Below are positions 52,621-60,792 of a stretch of 64,000 nucleotides of DNA, in pieces. The stretch is from RHKX01 sp963826475 (GTDB lineage: Bacteria; Actinomycetota; Thermoleophilia; Solirubrobacterales; 70-9), in contig CAWGXC010000003.1 in NCBI GenBank assembly GCA_963826475.1, forward strand, positions 1,798,001 to 1,862,000, read 5' to 3'. The position numbers and the translations under genes were made by a program. The first letter of the stretch is position 1, and every line of letters starts with the position of its first letter. The notes beneath the pieces were generated by a model. That model did no database searches. It saw only the letters and a program-made list of their open reading frames with translations, and was not told where the DNA came from.

Positions 52621-54090
52621 GTGGATCAGAGCACGACTCCATACCTCGACGCACTCGTCGAGCTCGCCGACCGCAACCCCGGGCGCTTCCACATCCCCGG
52701 CCACAAGGGGGGCACCGGAGCGGACCCGGGACTGCGCGAGGCGATCGGCGAGAAGGCCCTCCGGCTCGACTTCCCGGCGGGGACCGAGGGTGTCGACATC
52801 GGCCCCGATCCGCTCGACACCCCCTTCCACCAGGCGCAGAAGCTTGCGGCTGAGGCCTGGGGGGCAAGGCGCAGCTGGTTCCTCGTCAACGGGGCCTCCG
52901 GTGGCAACCACGCGATCTGCATGACCCTCGCCCACCTCGGAGAGGTGGCGATCGTTCAGCGCAACGTCCACTCCTCGGTGATCGACGGCCTCGTGCTGAG
53001 CGGGCTGAAGCCGCGCTTCGTCGCGCCGGCGATCGACGATGACCTGGGCGTCGCACACTGCCTGACGCCGGAGGCGCTCGAGCTCGCGCTGCGGGAGGAG
53101 CCGCTGCCGGTCGCCGCGTTCGCCGTCTCCCCCACGTACTTCGGAGCGGTCGCCGACATCGAGGGCCTGGCGAAGGTCGCCCACGCCTACGACGTCCCGC
53201 TCGTCGTCGACGAATCCTGGGGGGCGCACCTCGCATTCTCCGACGAGCTCCCGGCAAATGCGCTCGCCTGTGGCGCCGACGTCGTCCTCAACTCCGTGCA
53301 CAAGCTCGGCGGGAGCCTGACCCAGTCGGCGATCCTGCACCTCGGCAGCGACCGGATCGACGGGGCGATCGTCGATCGCTCGGTGACGCTGATCGAGACG
53401 ACGAGCCCGAGCGCGTTGCTCAGCGGATCCCTGGACGCCGCTCGGCGCCACAACGTCCTCCACGGCGCCGAGCTGCTCGGCGAGACGATCGCCTCGCTGC
53501 GGGACCTGCGCCGCAAGGTCGTCGAGATCGACGGCTTCGACGTGCTCGACGAGGAGATGGCCTCGGCACCGAGCGTCCACGCCTGGGATCCGCTGCGGCT
53601 GTCGGTCGACGTTCGCGGGACCGGCGCCACCGGCAATGAGATTGCGCACTACATGCGCACCGAGCACGACATCTGGTTCGAGCTCTACGCCGAGAACGTC
53701 GTCGTCGCGGTCTTCGGCATCGGTGAGAACGTCGCCGAGACGGGCGAGCTGCTGCTGGCCGGATTGCGGGACGCGGCCAAGGCCCTGCGGCGACCGGTTG
53801 ACGGCGAGCGCACCCCGTTCGCCCCGCCGCCCCCCTGGGGCCCGACCGAGATGACCCCGCGAGACGCGTTCCTCGGTCCGCAGGAGATCGTGCCGTTCGC
53901 GGACTCGGTCGGCCGCATCGCGGCGGAATCCCTCGCGGCCTACCCGCCAGGCGTGCCCAACGTGCTGCCCGGCGAGCGGTTGAGCGCCGAGACGATCGAG
54001 TTCATCGCCGACTCGCTGGCTCACGGCGGCCAGGTCCGCGGCGCGAGCGACCGGACCCTGAAGACGGTCAGGGTGGTGATCGAGAGATGA
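52621..54090 (+). CDS. Orn/Lys/Arg decarboxylase (fold-type I PLP enzyme)
   Basis: The 489 residues start at GTG 52621. GRFHIPGHKGGTG, DLPF-like DTPFHQAQKLAAEAWGA and FLVNGASGGNHA are signatures of this decarboxylase class. The PLP Lys is K228 in NSVHKLGGSLTQSAIL, with DESWGAH before it. The C-terminal domain contains PPGVPNVLPGE, the usual polar end. It decarboxylates a basic amino acid; arginine is favoured by the deiminase and carbamoylase genes that follow, but lysine or ornithine cannot be excluded. The overlap with the next gene is four bases (ATGA). Confidence 0.92.
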   Translation: MDQSTTPYLDALVELADRNPGRFHIPGHKGGTGADPGLREAIGEKALRLDFPAGTEGVDIGPDPLDTPFHQAQKLAAEAWGARRSWFLVNGASGGNHAICMTLAHLGEVAIVQRNVHSSVIDGLVLSGLKPRFVAPAIDDDLGVAHCLTPEALELALREEPLPVAAFAVSPTYFGAVADIEGLAKVAHAYDVPLVVDESWGAHLAFSDELPANALACGADVVLNSVHKLGGSLTQSAILHLGSDRIDGAIVDRSVTLIETTSPSALLSGSLDAARRHNVLHGAELLGETIASLRDLRRKVVEIDGFDVLDEEMASAPSVHAWDPLRLSVDVRGTGATGNEIAHYMRTEHDIWFELYAENVVVAVFGIGENVAETGELLLAGLRDAAKALRRPVDGERTPFAPPPPWGPTEMTPRDAFLGPQEIVPFADSVGRIAAESLAAYPPGVPNVLPGERLSAETIEFIADSLAHGGQVRGASDRTLKTVRVVIER

Positions 54091-55040
54091 CTCCGGGGAA
54101 ATCCTCCGCTTCGCGTCCGGTTCCCCCGGGTGGAGGTCGGGACGGAACGGGAAGTACCTCGGCTGAAGGGTCCGAGAGCATCGCCTGGGGCAGCGACTCC
54201 GAGTACGGGCTTCTCCACGATGTCCTGCTCTGCCCACCGGTGAACTTCCGCTGGCTCGCGACCAGCGTGATCAGCAAGGGCACCCTCGCGAGCGGGCGCG
54301 CCTTCGACGCCGAATCCGCCGCGACGGCGCACCGCGAGATGGTCATGGCCTACGAGGGCGCGGGAGTCCGGGTCCACACGCTCGAGCCCGATCCCAACCT
54401 GCCCTACCAGGTGTTCGCTCGCGACTCGAGCGTCGCCACCCCCGAGGGCCCGGTCGTCACGCAGATGGCTCAGCCATGGCGCCGCGGCGAATACGCGCCG
54501 GTGATCCGCTTCTACGAGGGAGCCGGCATCCCGATCCACCGGATGATCACCGCGGGCTCACTCGAGGGCGGCGACGTGATCATCGTCGAGCCCGGGAAGC
54601 TGCTGGTCGGCAACGGCGAGGAGCGCACCCAACAGGCCGCGGCGGCGCAGCTCGGCGGTTGGTTCACCGAGCTCGGCTGGGAGGTCCGGATCGAACCGAT
54701 CCCCTCCCACTTCGTCCACATCGACGTGCTCGTCTCGATCCTCGCTCCGAAGCTCGCAGCGGTCTGCGTCGAGGCGGCGTCGACCGGTCTCGTGGCCTGG
54801 CTGCGCGACGCCGGGTTCGAGATCCTCGAGGTCTCCGTGGAGGATGCCTTCGGCCTCGGGGTCAACGCGATCTCGCTCGGCTCCGACCGGGTGATCTCGA
54901 CGCGTCGCTCGACCGACCTCAACGATCAGCTCCGGGCGCTCGGCCTGACGGTCTTCGACCCCGACCTGGAGATGTTCACGCTCGGCGGCGGCGGCGCCCA
55001 CTGCCTCGCGCAGCCTCTTCGCCGGGAGCGCGTGGGTTGA
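54087..55040 (+). CDS. Pentein-fold guanidine deiminase (arginine/agmatine deiminase or DDAH-like)
   Basis: The 317 residues start at ATG 54087; the first 30 look disordered. The pentein catalytic groups are all seen: FARDSSV (D113), GSLEGGDVII (E160, D163), HFVHIDV (H211) and GGGAHCLAQPL (C306). These hydrolyse or transfer the guanidine group of arginine-like compounds. Sequence resembles the amidinotransferase/DDAH group rather than standard agmatine deiminase AguA. With the decarboxylase upstream, agmatine is a plausible substrate, giving N-carbamoylputrescine; arginine to citrulline is the alternative. Confidence 0.9.
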   Translation: MTPGKSSASRPVPPGGGRDGTGSTSAEGSESIAWGSDSEYGLLHDVLLCPPVNFRWLATSVISKGTLASGRAFDAESAATAHREMVMAYEGAGVRVHTLEPDPNLPYQVFARDSSVATPEGPVVTQMAQPWRRGEYAPVIRFYEGAGIPIHRMITAGSLEGGDVIIVEPGKLLVGNGEERTQQAAAAQLGGWFTELGWEVRIEPIPSHFVHIDVLVSILAPKLAAVCVEAASTGLVAWLRDAGFEILEVSVEDAFGLGVNAISLGSDRVISTRRSTDLNDQLRALGLTVFDPDLEMFTLGGGGAHCLAQPLRRERVG

Positions 55041-56281
55041 CCGACGCGGCTGCGCCGGCGATCGACGCGGCCAGGGTGATCGCGGACCTGCGCGAGCTCG
55101 CCCGCCTCACCTCCGACGAGGGCGGGGCCAAGCGGGTCTGCTGGACCGAAGGTTGGCGCGACGCCCGGGCGTTCCTGATCACCCGCTTGGACGAGCTCGG
55201 GCTCAGGCACGAGATCGACGAGGCCGGGAACCTCTGGGCCTCGCTCGCCGGCGCCGACGGTTCCGCCCGCGCCCTTGCGCTCGGCTCTCACGTCGACTCG
55301 GTCCCCGACGGAGGCTGGCTCGACGGAGCCCTTGGGACGATGAGCGCCCTCGGGGTGATCCGAAGCTGGGTGGAGTCGGGGCGAACGCCTCCGCGCGAAC
55401 TCATCCTGATCGACTTCGCCGACGAGGAGGGCTCCCGGTTCGGCCGCAGCCTCTTCGGCAGCTCCGCGCTCGCCGGGAACCTCGATCCCGAAGAGGTCGG
55501 CGGCCTACGCGATGCCGCCGGCGAGTCGATCGGGGAGGCCCTCACCGCCAACGGGCTCGACCTCGCCTCGGTCCCTCTGGCGCACGACCGGCTGCGGGCG
55601 GTCGGCGCCTGGCTCGAGCTGCACATCGAGCAGGGACCGGTGCTCGAGTCCCAGGGAACGAGCTGCTCGGCCGTGTCCGGATGCGCCGGGGTCGAGCGGC
55701 ATCTGCTCACCTTCAGCGGACAGGCGTCGCACGCGGGGACGACGCCGATGGACGCGCGCCGCGACGCCGGCCTCGCCGCCGCCGAGACCGCGCTCGCGGT
55801 GGAGCGGATCGCGATCGAGCACGGCGGGGTCGGGACCACGGGGAGGCTCGAGATGAAGCCGGGGGTCGTGACCGCGGTGGCGGGAGGGGCCGCCCTGTCA
55901 GTCGATCTCCGCCACGCGGAAGCCGAGCCCTTGGCGGACATGCTCTCCGCGGCGCTGACGGCAGCCGCCACGATCGCCGACGAGCGACGTTGCGTGTTCG
56001 GCGGCGAGCCGATCTGGAGGATCCCCCCGATCCCGTTCGACGCGGCCCTCGTCTCCGCGGCCGCGGAGGCATGTGCGTCCCGCGGTGGTCACGCGGCTCC
56101 GATCGCGAGCGGTGCCCTTCACGACGCGGCATCGCTCGCTCCGCACGTTCCCACGGCGATGGTCTTCTGCGCCTCGCGCGGCGGGATCAGCCACGCCAAG
56201 GAGGAGGACAGCTCCGAGGCGGACCTGATGGCCGCGATCGAGGCGTTCGGCGCACTCGCAGCCACGGCGCTGGCGATATAA
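55037..56281 (+). CDS. M20-family N-carbamoyl amidohydrolase (hydantoinase/carbamoylase type)
   Basis: The 414 residues start at TTG 55037, overlapping the preceding stop (TTGA). Motifs of this family: GSHVDSVPDGGWLDGALG (H85, D96), FADEEGSRFG (E130, E131), ELHIEQGPVLE (H196) and SGALHDAA near the end; SHAGTTPMDARRD is the dimerisation-domain signature. Relatives hydrolyse N-carbamoyl amino acids, allantoate or ureidoglycolate. Following a guanidine deiminase that leaves a carbamoyl group, removal of that group is the natural next step. A two-metal cytoplasmic enzyme. Confidence 0.92.
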   Translation: MTDAAAPAIDAARVIADLRELARLTSDEGGAKRVCWTEGWRDARAFLITRLDELGLRHEIDEAGNLWASLAGADGSARALALGSHVDSVPDGGWLDGALGTMSALGVIRSWVESGRTPPRELILIDFADEEGSRFGRSLFGSSALAGNLDPEEVGGLRDAAGESIGEALTANGLDLASVPLAHDRLRAVGAWLELHIEQGPVLESQGTSCSAVSGCAGVERHLLTFSGQASHAGTTPMDARRDAGLAAAETALAVERIAIEHGGVGTTGRLEMKPGVVTAVAGGAALSVDLRHAEAEPLADMLSAALTAAATIADERRCVFGGEPIWRIPPIPFDAALVSAAAEACASRGGHAAPIASGALHDAASLAPHVPTAMVFCASRGGISHAKEEDSSEADLMAAIEAFGALAATALAI

Positions 56282-56288
56282 CTGAGGC

Positions 56289-57362
56289 ATGCCGGAGCCG
56301 GGAGATGACTGGGGGAAGCTCTCCTCGCTGCCGCTCCGCATCGACCGCTACGAGCTCACGGGCCACGATCGCGAGTACGACTCCTTCACCCGCCCCTCCA
56401 CCGTCGTTCACATCCATGGCGGCGGCCAGGAGGGCGTCGGCGAGGACGTCGTCTACGACGTCCTCGACCAGATCGCCCACCGCGACGCCGGGACGCCACT
56501 CGATCTGACGGGGCCGTCGACGCTCGGCGAGTTCTGCGAGCTGATCGCCGTTACCGACCTGTTCCCGGTCGCCGCCCCCGGCATGGAGGCCTCCCGCAAC
56601 TACCGCCGCTGGGCGTACGAGAGTGCCGCACTTGACCTGGCGCTGCGCCAAGCCGGCATCCCTCTGCACGAGGCACTCGGCAGGGACCCAAGGCCCCTGA
56701 ACTTCGTCTGCTCGACCCGCCTGTCGGTCTTCGGCCAAGAGGGTTCCTCGACCGAGCCCGTGCGCAAGCGCCTCGCGAAGTACCCGGGTCTGGGCTTCAA
56801 GCTCGACCCCGAGAACGATTGGACCCCTGAGCTGATCGAGGAGCTCCATTCGCTCGCGCCGGTCCACGTCCTCGACCTCAAGGGCCACTACCGGGGCACG
56901 CCCGTCGACGTGGAGACGGACGTCGAGCTCTACCGCGCGGTTGCCGAGGCCTTTCCCGAGGCGTACCTCGAGGACCCCGATGTGAACGACGAGACCCGCG
57001 GGCTGCTCGAGCCGCTGGCCGGCAGGGTCACCTGGGACGCGCCGTTGCATTCGCTCGCCGACATCACGTCGCTCGAGTGGACTCCGCAGGCGATCAACTC
57101 GAAGCCGTCCAGATTCGGATCGCTGCAGGAGCTCCTCGCGATCTACGAGCACTGCGCCCGGGAGGGCATCGCGATCTACGGCGGCGGCCAGGGCGAGGTC
57201 GAGGTCGGACGTGGACAGATTCAGTACCTCGCCTCCCTGTTCCACAGCGAGACCCCGAACGACACCGCGCCGTCGGGCTACAACGACCCCGCCGTTCCCT
57301 CCGGACTGCCGACGCCGCCGATGGACCCGGTCCCCTCCGAGACCGGCTTCCGCTGGGGCTGA
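56289..57362 (+). CDS. Enolase-superfamily enzyme, substrate unknown
   Basis: The 357 residues start at ATG 56289, 7 bases after the carbamoylase stop. The barrel shows ligands at the expected spots: VLDLKGHY (Asp), YLEDPD (Glu), WDAPLHS (Asp), and a Lys in INSKPSRFGS; the first motif reads FKLDPE where MLE/MR relatives have KxK. GGGQGEVEVGRGQIQYLASLF is near the end. It should do proton abstraction next to a carboxylate (racemisation or elimination). Its role in a polyamine-type operon is unexplained. Confidence 0.82.
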   Translation: MPEPGDDWGKLSSLPLRIDRYELTGHDREYDSFTRPSTVVHIHGGGQEGVGEDVVYDVLDQIAHRDAGTPLDLTGPSTLGEFCELIAVTDLFPVAAPGMEASRNYRRWAYESAALDLALRQAGIPLHEALGRDPRPLNFVCSTRLSVFGQEGSSTEPVRKRLAKYPGLGFKLDPENDWTPELIEELHSLAPVHVLDLKGHYRGTPVDVETDVELYRAVAEAFPEAYLEDPDVNDETRGLLEPLAGRVTWDAPLHSLADITSLEWTPQAINSKPSRFGSLQELLAIYEHCAREGIAIYGGGQGEVEVGRGQIQYLASLFHSETPNDTAPSGYNDPAVPSGLPTPPMDPVPSETGFRWG

Positions 57363-57402
57363 GCGATACGGTCGCCGCTCCCGTCGAGCCCCCGGAGGAC
57401 AG

Positions 57403-57936
57403 ATGACCGAGACCAACTTCGTCACCAAGCTGAATGAGCAGGTCGCGCACGAGTTCGCAGCGCATCAGCAGTACGTGGCAATCGCCGTCCACTACGACGC
57501 CGACACCCTGCCCCGCCTAGCGGCCTTCTTCTACCGCCAGGCGATCGAGGAGCGCAATCACGCGATGATGATCATCCAGTACCTGCTCGACGCCGATCAC
57601 GCGGTGCGCACACCCGGAGTGGAGGCGCCGCGCACCGACTTCACCGACCTCGTAGCGCCGGTCGAGCTCGCGCTCGCGCAGGAGAAGCGCGTGACGAGCC
57701 AGATCAACGCGCTCGCCGGCAGCGCTCGGGAGGACGGCGACTACCAGGGCGAGCAGTTCATGCAGTGGTTCATCAAGGAGCAGACCGAGGAGGTCTCGAC
57801 GATGTCCGACCTGCTGCGAGTGGTCGAGCGGGCTCGGGAGAACCCGCTGCTCGCCGAGGAGTACCTGGCCCGTGAGTCGATCGGCGAGGAGGGCGCCGAT
57901 CCAACCGCCCCGAACGTCGCCGGGGGCGCGTCTTGA
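57403..57936 (+). CDS. Ferritin
   Basis: The 177 residues start at ATG 57403 with GGAGGACAG directly upstream. It is a four-helix ferritin: NEQVAHEFAAHQQY (E17, Y24), AIEERNHAMM (E49, E50, H53), LAQEKRVTSQI, and EQTEEVSTM, giving the ferroxidase ligands. A tail of about 30 residues is Gly/Ala/Glu-rich. It stores iron and consumes peroxide or oxygen. The gene is between the enolase-like gene (40-base gap) and the amine oxidase (4-base overlap), whose reaction makes H2O2. Confidence 0.93.
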   Translation: MTETNFVTKLNEQVAHEFAAHQQYVAIAVHYDADTLPRLAAFFYRQAIEERNHAMMIIQYLLDADHAVRTPGVEAPRTDFTDLVAPVELALAQEKRVTSQINALAGSAREDGDYQGEQFMQWFIKEQTEEVSTMSDLLRVVERARENPLLAEEYLARESIGEEGADPTAPNVAGGAS

Positions 57937-59393
57937 GCGAGCGCGGGTTCAGCCGCCGGACGGCGATCGGCGGCGCTCTGGCCGGGGCGACGGGGCTCGC
58001 CATCGGCGGCCGCACCGATCGCGCGAGCGCATCCCGGAAGCGGCACAAGGTCGACGTCGTCGTCGTCGGGGCCGGCCTGGCGGGGCTCAGTGCCGCGCGG
58101 AAGGTCGCGAAGGAGGGTAAGTCCGTAGTCGTCCTCGAGGCGCGCAAGCGGGTCGGCGGGCGCACGCTCAACCGCAACATCGGAAAAGGGGAGATCGTTG
58201 AGATCGGCGGCCAGTGGGTCGGCCCGACCCAGGACAAGATCCTGCCCTTGATCGACGAACTCGGGCTGAAGACGTTCAACACCTACATCGAGGGCAGCAG
58301 CGTCTACTACCGCGCCGGCGCCAAGCAGGACTACCAGGGCGCGATTCCACCGGCCAACCCGGCCTCCCTCGTCGAGCTCGCGGTGACGATCCAGAAGCTC
58401 AACGACATGGCGGCGACCGTCCCCCGCGACGCGCCGTGGAACGCGCCGCGGGCGGCCGAGTGGGACGGGCAGACCTTCGAGACATGGCTGCTCGCCAACA
58501 ATCTTTCGCCGGAGGCACGTGACCTCGTCGAGCTGGGGATCCAGTCGATCTTCTCGGCGGAGCCGCGCGACCTCTCGCTGCTCTTCGTGCTCTTCTACAT
58601 CGCGACCGCGGCGGGGGATTTCAACCTGCTCATCAACACGACCGGGGGCGCTCAGGAGCGCCGGATCGTCGGCGGCTCCCAGCGAATTTCGCTCGAGATG
58701 GCCAAGGACCTCGGCTCGGCCGTGCAGTTGCATCAGCCGGTGCGCACGATCAGGCGTGTCAAGGGCGGCGGCGTGGAGGTCAAGACCGGCCACGGGACCT
58801 GGATGGCGAAGCGAGTGATCGTCACCCTCCCGCCGGCCCTCGTCGGCTCGATCCGCTTCCTCCCCGACCTGCCGCCACAGCGGGCGCAGCTCGATCAGCG
58901 GGTGCCGATGGGCTCGGTGATCAAGTGCATGGCCGTCTATGACAAGCCCTTCTGGCGGGACCAGGGCAAGAGCGGGAACGCCACCTCCGACACCGGCCCC
59001 GTGAAGCTGACCTACGACAACTCGCCTCCCGACGGCTCCCCCGGCGTGTTGCTCGGTTTCATCGAAGGGCAGGAGGGTCGCGAGTACGCGATGAAATCGC
59101 ATAAGGAGCGCCGCGCCGCGGTGCTCGAATCCTTCGCGCGCTACTTCGGCGACGAGGCGTTGAAGCCGAAGCGCTATCTCGACAAGTCCTGGGCGAAGGA
59201 CCGCTGGGCGCGCGGTTGCTACGTCGGCTTCTGCCCGCCCGGCGTGCTCGTCGACTATCACGAGGCCATCCGCGCCCCCGTCGGGCCGATCCACTGGGCC
59301 GGCACCGAGACCGCGAGCGAGTGGGTGGGCTACATGGACGGCGCCGTCGAGTCCGGCCTCCGCGCTGCCGCCGAGGTGCTGGCCGAGGTCTGA
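57933..59393 (+). CDS. Flavin monoamine oxidase with Tat signal
   Basis: The 486 residues start at TTG 57933. A true twin-Arg motif SRRTAIGG (R8, R9) precedes a hydrophobic segment, so the mature protein is likely exported folded with FAD. FAD motifs: VVVVGAGLAGLSAA, LEARKRVGGRT, and the late HWAGTETASEWVGYMDGA. The body resembles putrescine oxidase/monoamine oxidase. It oxidises primary amines to aldehydes, H2O2 and NH3. At the end of this operon putrescine is a sensible substrate, though export would separate it from the cytoplasmic enzymes. Confidence 0.93.
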   Translation: MSERGFSRRTAIGGALAGATGLAIGGRTDRASASRKRHKVDVVVVGAGLAGLSAARKVAKEGKSVVVLEARKRVGGRTLNRNIGKGEIVEIGGQWVGPTQDKILPLIDELGLKTFNTYIEGSSVYYRAGAKQDYQGAIPPANPASLVELAVTIQKLNDMAATVPRDAPWNAPRAAEWDGQTFETWLLANNLSPEARDLVELGIQSIFSAEPRDLSLLFVLFYIATAAGDFNLLINTTGGAQERRIVGGSQRISLEMAKDLGSAVQLHQPVRTIRRVKGGGVEVKTGHGTWMAKRVIVTLPPALVGSIRFLPDLPPQRAQLDQRVPMGSVIKCMAVYDKPFWRDQGKSGNATSDTGPVKLTYDNSPPDGSPGVLLGFIEGQEGREYAMKSHKERRAAVLESFARYFGDEALKPKRYLDKSWAKDRWARGCYVGFCPPGVLVDYHEAIRAPVGPIHWAGTETASEWVGYMDGAVESGLRAAAEVLAEV

Positions 59394-59536
59394 CGGCCGA
59401 CGGCCGATGTGCCGATTCGCACGAGGGTCGCGAAATCGGCTAAGTTTCGGCTGCCTGCGATTCCGCCATCGCCCGAGCCCTACGGCAAAGCTTCGGCGGG
59501 TTCGCTCTCGGGGAGGGGAGGAGGAGAGAGAGTGAT

Positions 59537-59561
59537 GCGACCCCCGCCGAGCGGGGGTCGC
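59537..59561. terminator. Strong bidirectional hairpin between amine oxidase and csoR
   Basis: An 11-bp perfect stem (59537-59547 with 59551-59561, 3-base loop) lies between the convergent stops at 59393 and 59586. On the plus strand it is followed by TTCGCTTCTCC. Confidence 0.75.
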
Positions 59562-59585
59562 TTCGCTTCTCCCTGGGCGCCCAGC

Positions 59586-59882
59586 TCAGCCGCGGCGCAT
59601 CAGCCGCCGGACCGCGCCCATCAGCTCCTCGGTCATCTCCGCCTGATCGCCCTTGCCCGCGCCCACTACGCAATGGGCAGCATGGTCGTCGAGAAGCTCG
59701 AGGGCGACCTTGTCGAGGGCGGCCTGGATGGCGGTGACCTGGGTGACGACGTCGATGCAATAGCGGTCCTCGTCGATCATCCGGGCGACGCCGCGCACCT
59801 GGCCTTCGATCCGGCGCATCCTCCGCTCGAGCGCGTCCTTGTCCCGCGTGTACCCACGGGTCTCGGTCTCATCGCTCGCCAT
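59586..59882 (-). CDS. csoR: CsoR-family copper-sensing repressor
   Basis: The 98 residues contain the CsoR Cys-His-Cys set with exact spacing: C42, H67, C71 (YCID; HAAHC). RMRRIEGQVRGVARMIDEDR is the DNA-contact helix signature. Such proteins release DNA on binding Cu(I). The gene follows the DUF4396 gene with a 2-base gap, and a palindromic operator lies in front of that gene (60476-60494), so the operon is probably self-repressed. Other metals or sulfide sensors of the family are less likely given the intact His. Confidence 0.92.
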   Translation of the reverse strand: MASDETETRGYTRDKDALERRMRRIEGQVRGVARMIDEDRYCIDVVTQVTAIQAALDKVALELLDDHAAHCVVGAGKGDQAEMTEELMGAVRRLMRRG

Positions 59883-59884
59883 CG

Positions 59885-60463
59885 TCAGCCCCCGATCGCT
59901 TCGGCGACCAGAACGGCGGTACCGAAGACGGCCGCAACGAGAACCGCCACGGCGACGATCTTGGTCGGCGGGCCGCCGTGGATCCCCGTCTCATGGACCG
60001 CGGCATGGCCTTTGCCACGCGCGAGCAGCCAACGGTTGACGGGAACCGTCAGCGCGAAGGCGATGACAAGGGAGAAGGCGAGTGATCCCCAGAACAGGAG
60101 GGCGCCGAGGCCGGCGTCCATAGCCCCCGGCACGGTCGCGACGATCGCGTTGTCGACGATCTCCATCGTGGCGATCGAAAGGGTGTCGGAAGCAAGGGCG
60201 ACCGGGATCACGGCGCCGAGGGCCATCCCCGCCCGCAGCAGCGGAAAGCTCGTCAGCGAGTAGCCGAAGAGGAAGGCCAGAGCGATGGAGAGGACGATCG
60301 TGGCGAGATTGGAGAAGTCAAGCGCCGTTCCGATCACCATGCCGGCGATCTCCCCGATCGCGCAGCCGGTGAGGCAGTGCAGGGTGGCGCTTACGGCGAG
60401 GCCTGTGAGGGCACTCCCCTCGGTGGGCATCTCATGGCCGTGGGTGTGGTCAGCTGCTTCCAA
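59885..60463 (-). CDS. DUF4396 membrane protein, His-rich head
   Basis: The 192 residues begin with a His-rich segment (HTHGHEM) that could bind metal. Four to five TM segments follow, the first with TLHCLTGCAIGEIAGM (paired Cys), typical of DUF4396. Function is unknown; relatives are often beside metal-response genes. It is the first gene of the csoR operon and so is probably induced by copper. Confidence 0.85.
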   Translation of the reverse strand: MEAADHTHGHEMPTEGSALTGLAVSATLHCLTGCAIGEIAGMVIGTALDFSNLATIVLSIALAFLFGYSLTSFPLLRAGMALGAVIPVALASDTLSIATMEIVDNAIVATVPGAMDAGLGALLFWGSLAFSLVIAFALTVPVNRWLLARGKGHAAVHETGIHGGPPTKIVAVAVLVAAVFGTAVLVAEAIGG

Positions 60464-60475
60464 GGCACTCTCCTA

Positions 60476-60494
60476 TATACGGGTGGGGGGTATA
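60476..60494. promoter_or_regulatory. Candidate CsoR operator
   Basis: On the minus strand it reads TATAC-CCCCCACCC-GTATA: five-base inverted arms with a C-rich centre, as in other CsoR-type sites. It lies 13 bases upstream of the DUF4396 start, a place where bound repressor would block transcription. Not tested. Confidence 0.65.
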
Positions 60495-60651
60495 GCTCCA
60501 AGCAAAGAGTAACACCGCCGGCTCAGGAAAGGGCCGCGCGAGGTTCCTCGCGAGCGTTGCGGCCGCCGGATCAAGGAAGAGCCCGGCGATGCGGCCTAGT
60601 GGCCGTGAGCCGGGCGATGACGCCGAGCCGGCGCCTCCCCGGCCGCGAGGA

Positions 60652-60725
<74 letters not shown>

Positions 60726-60792
60726 CTAAGAACCGAACCGTGAAGCCCGGGGGGCGGCGATTATGGCACGGGCCACGGGTTAGGCTGCGAGC

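Noticed and set aside
57933..59393. L-aspartate oxidase (nadB) to complete NAD synthesis
   Set aside because: The FAD protein has monoamine oxidase motifs (GGQWVG, late HWAGTETA) rather than those of the succinate dehydrogenase/NadB family.
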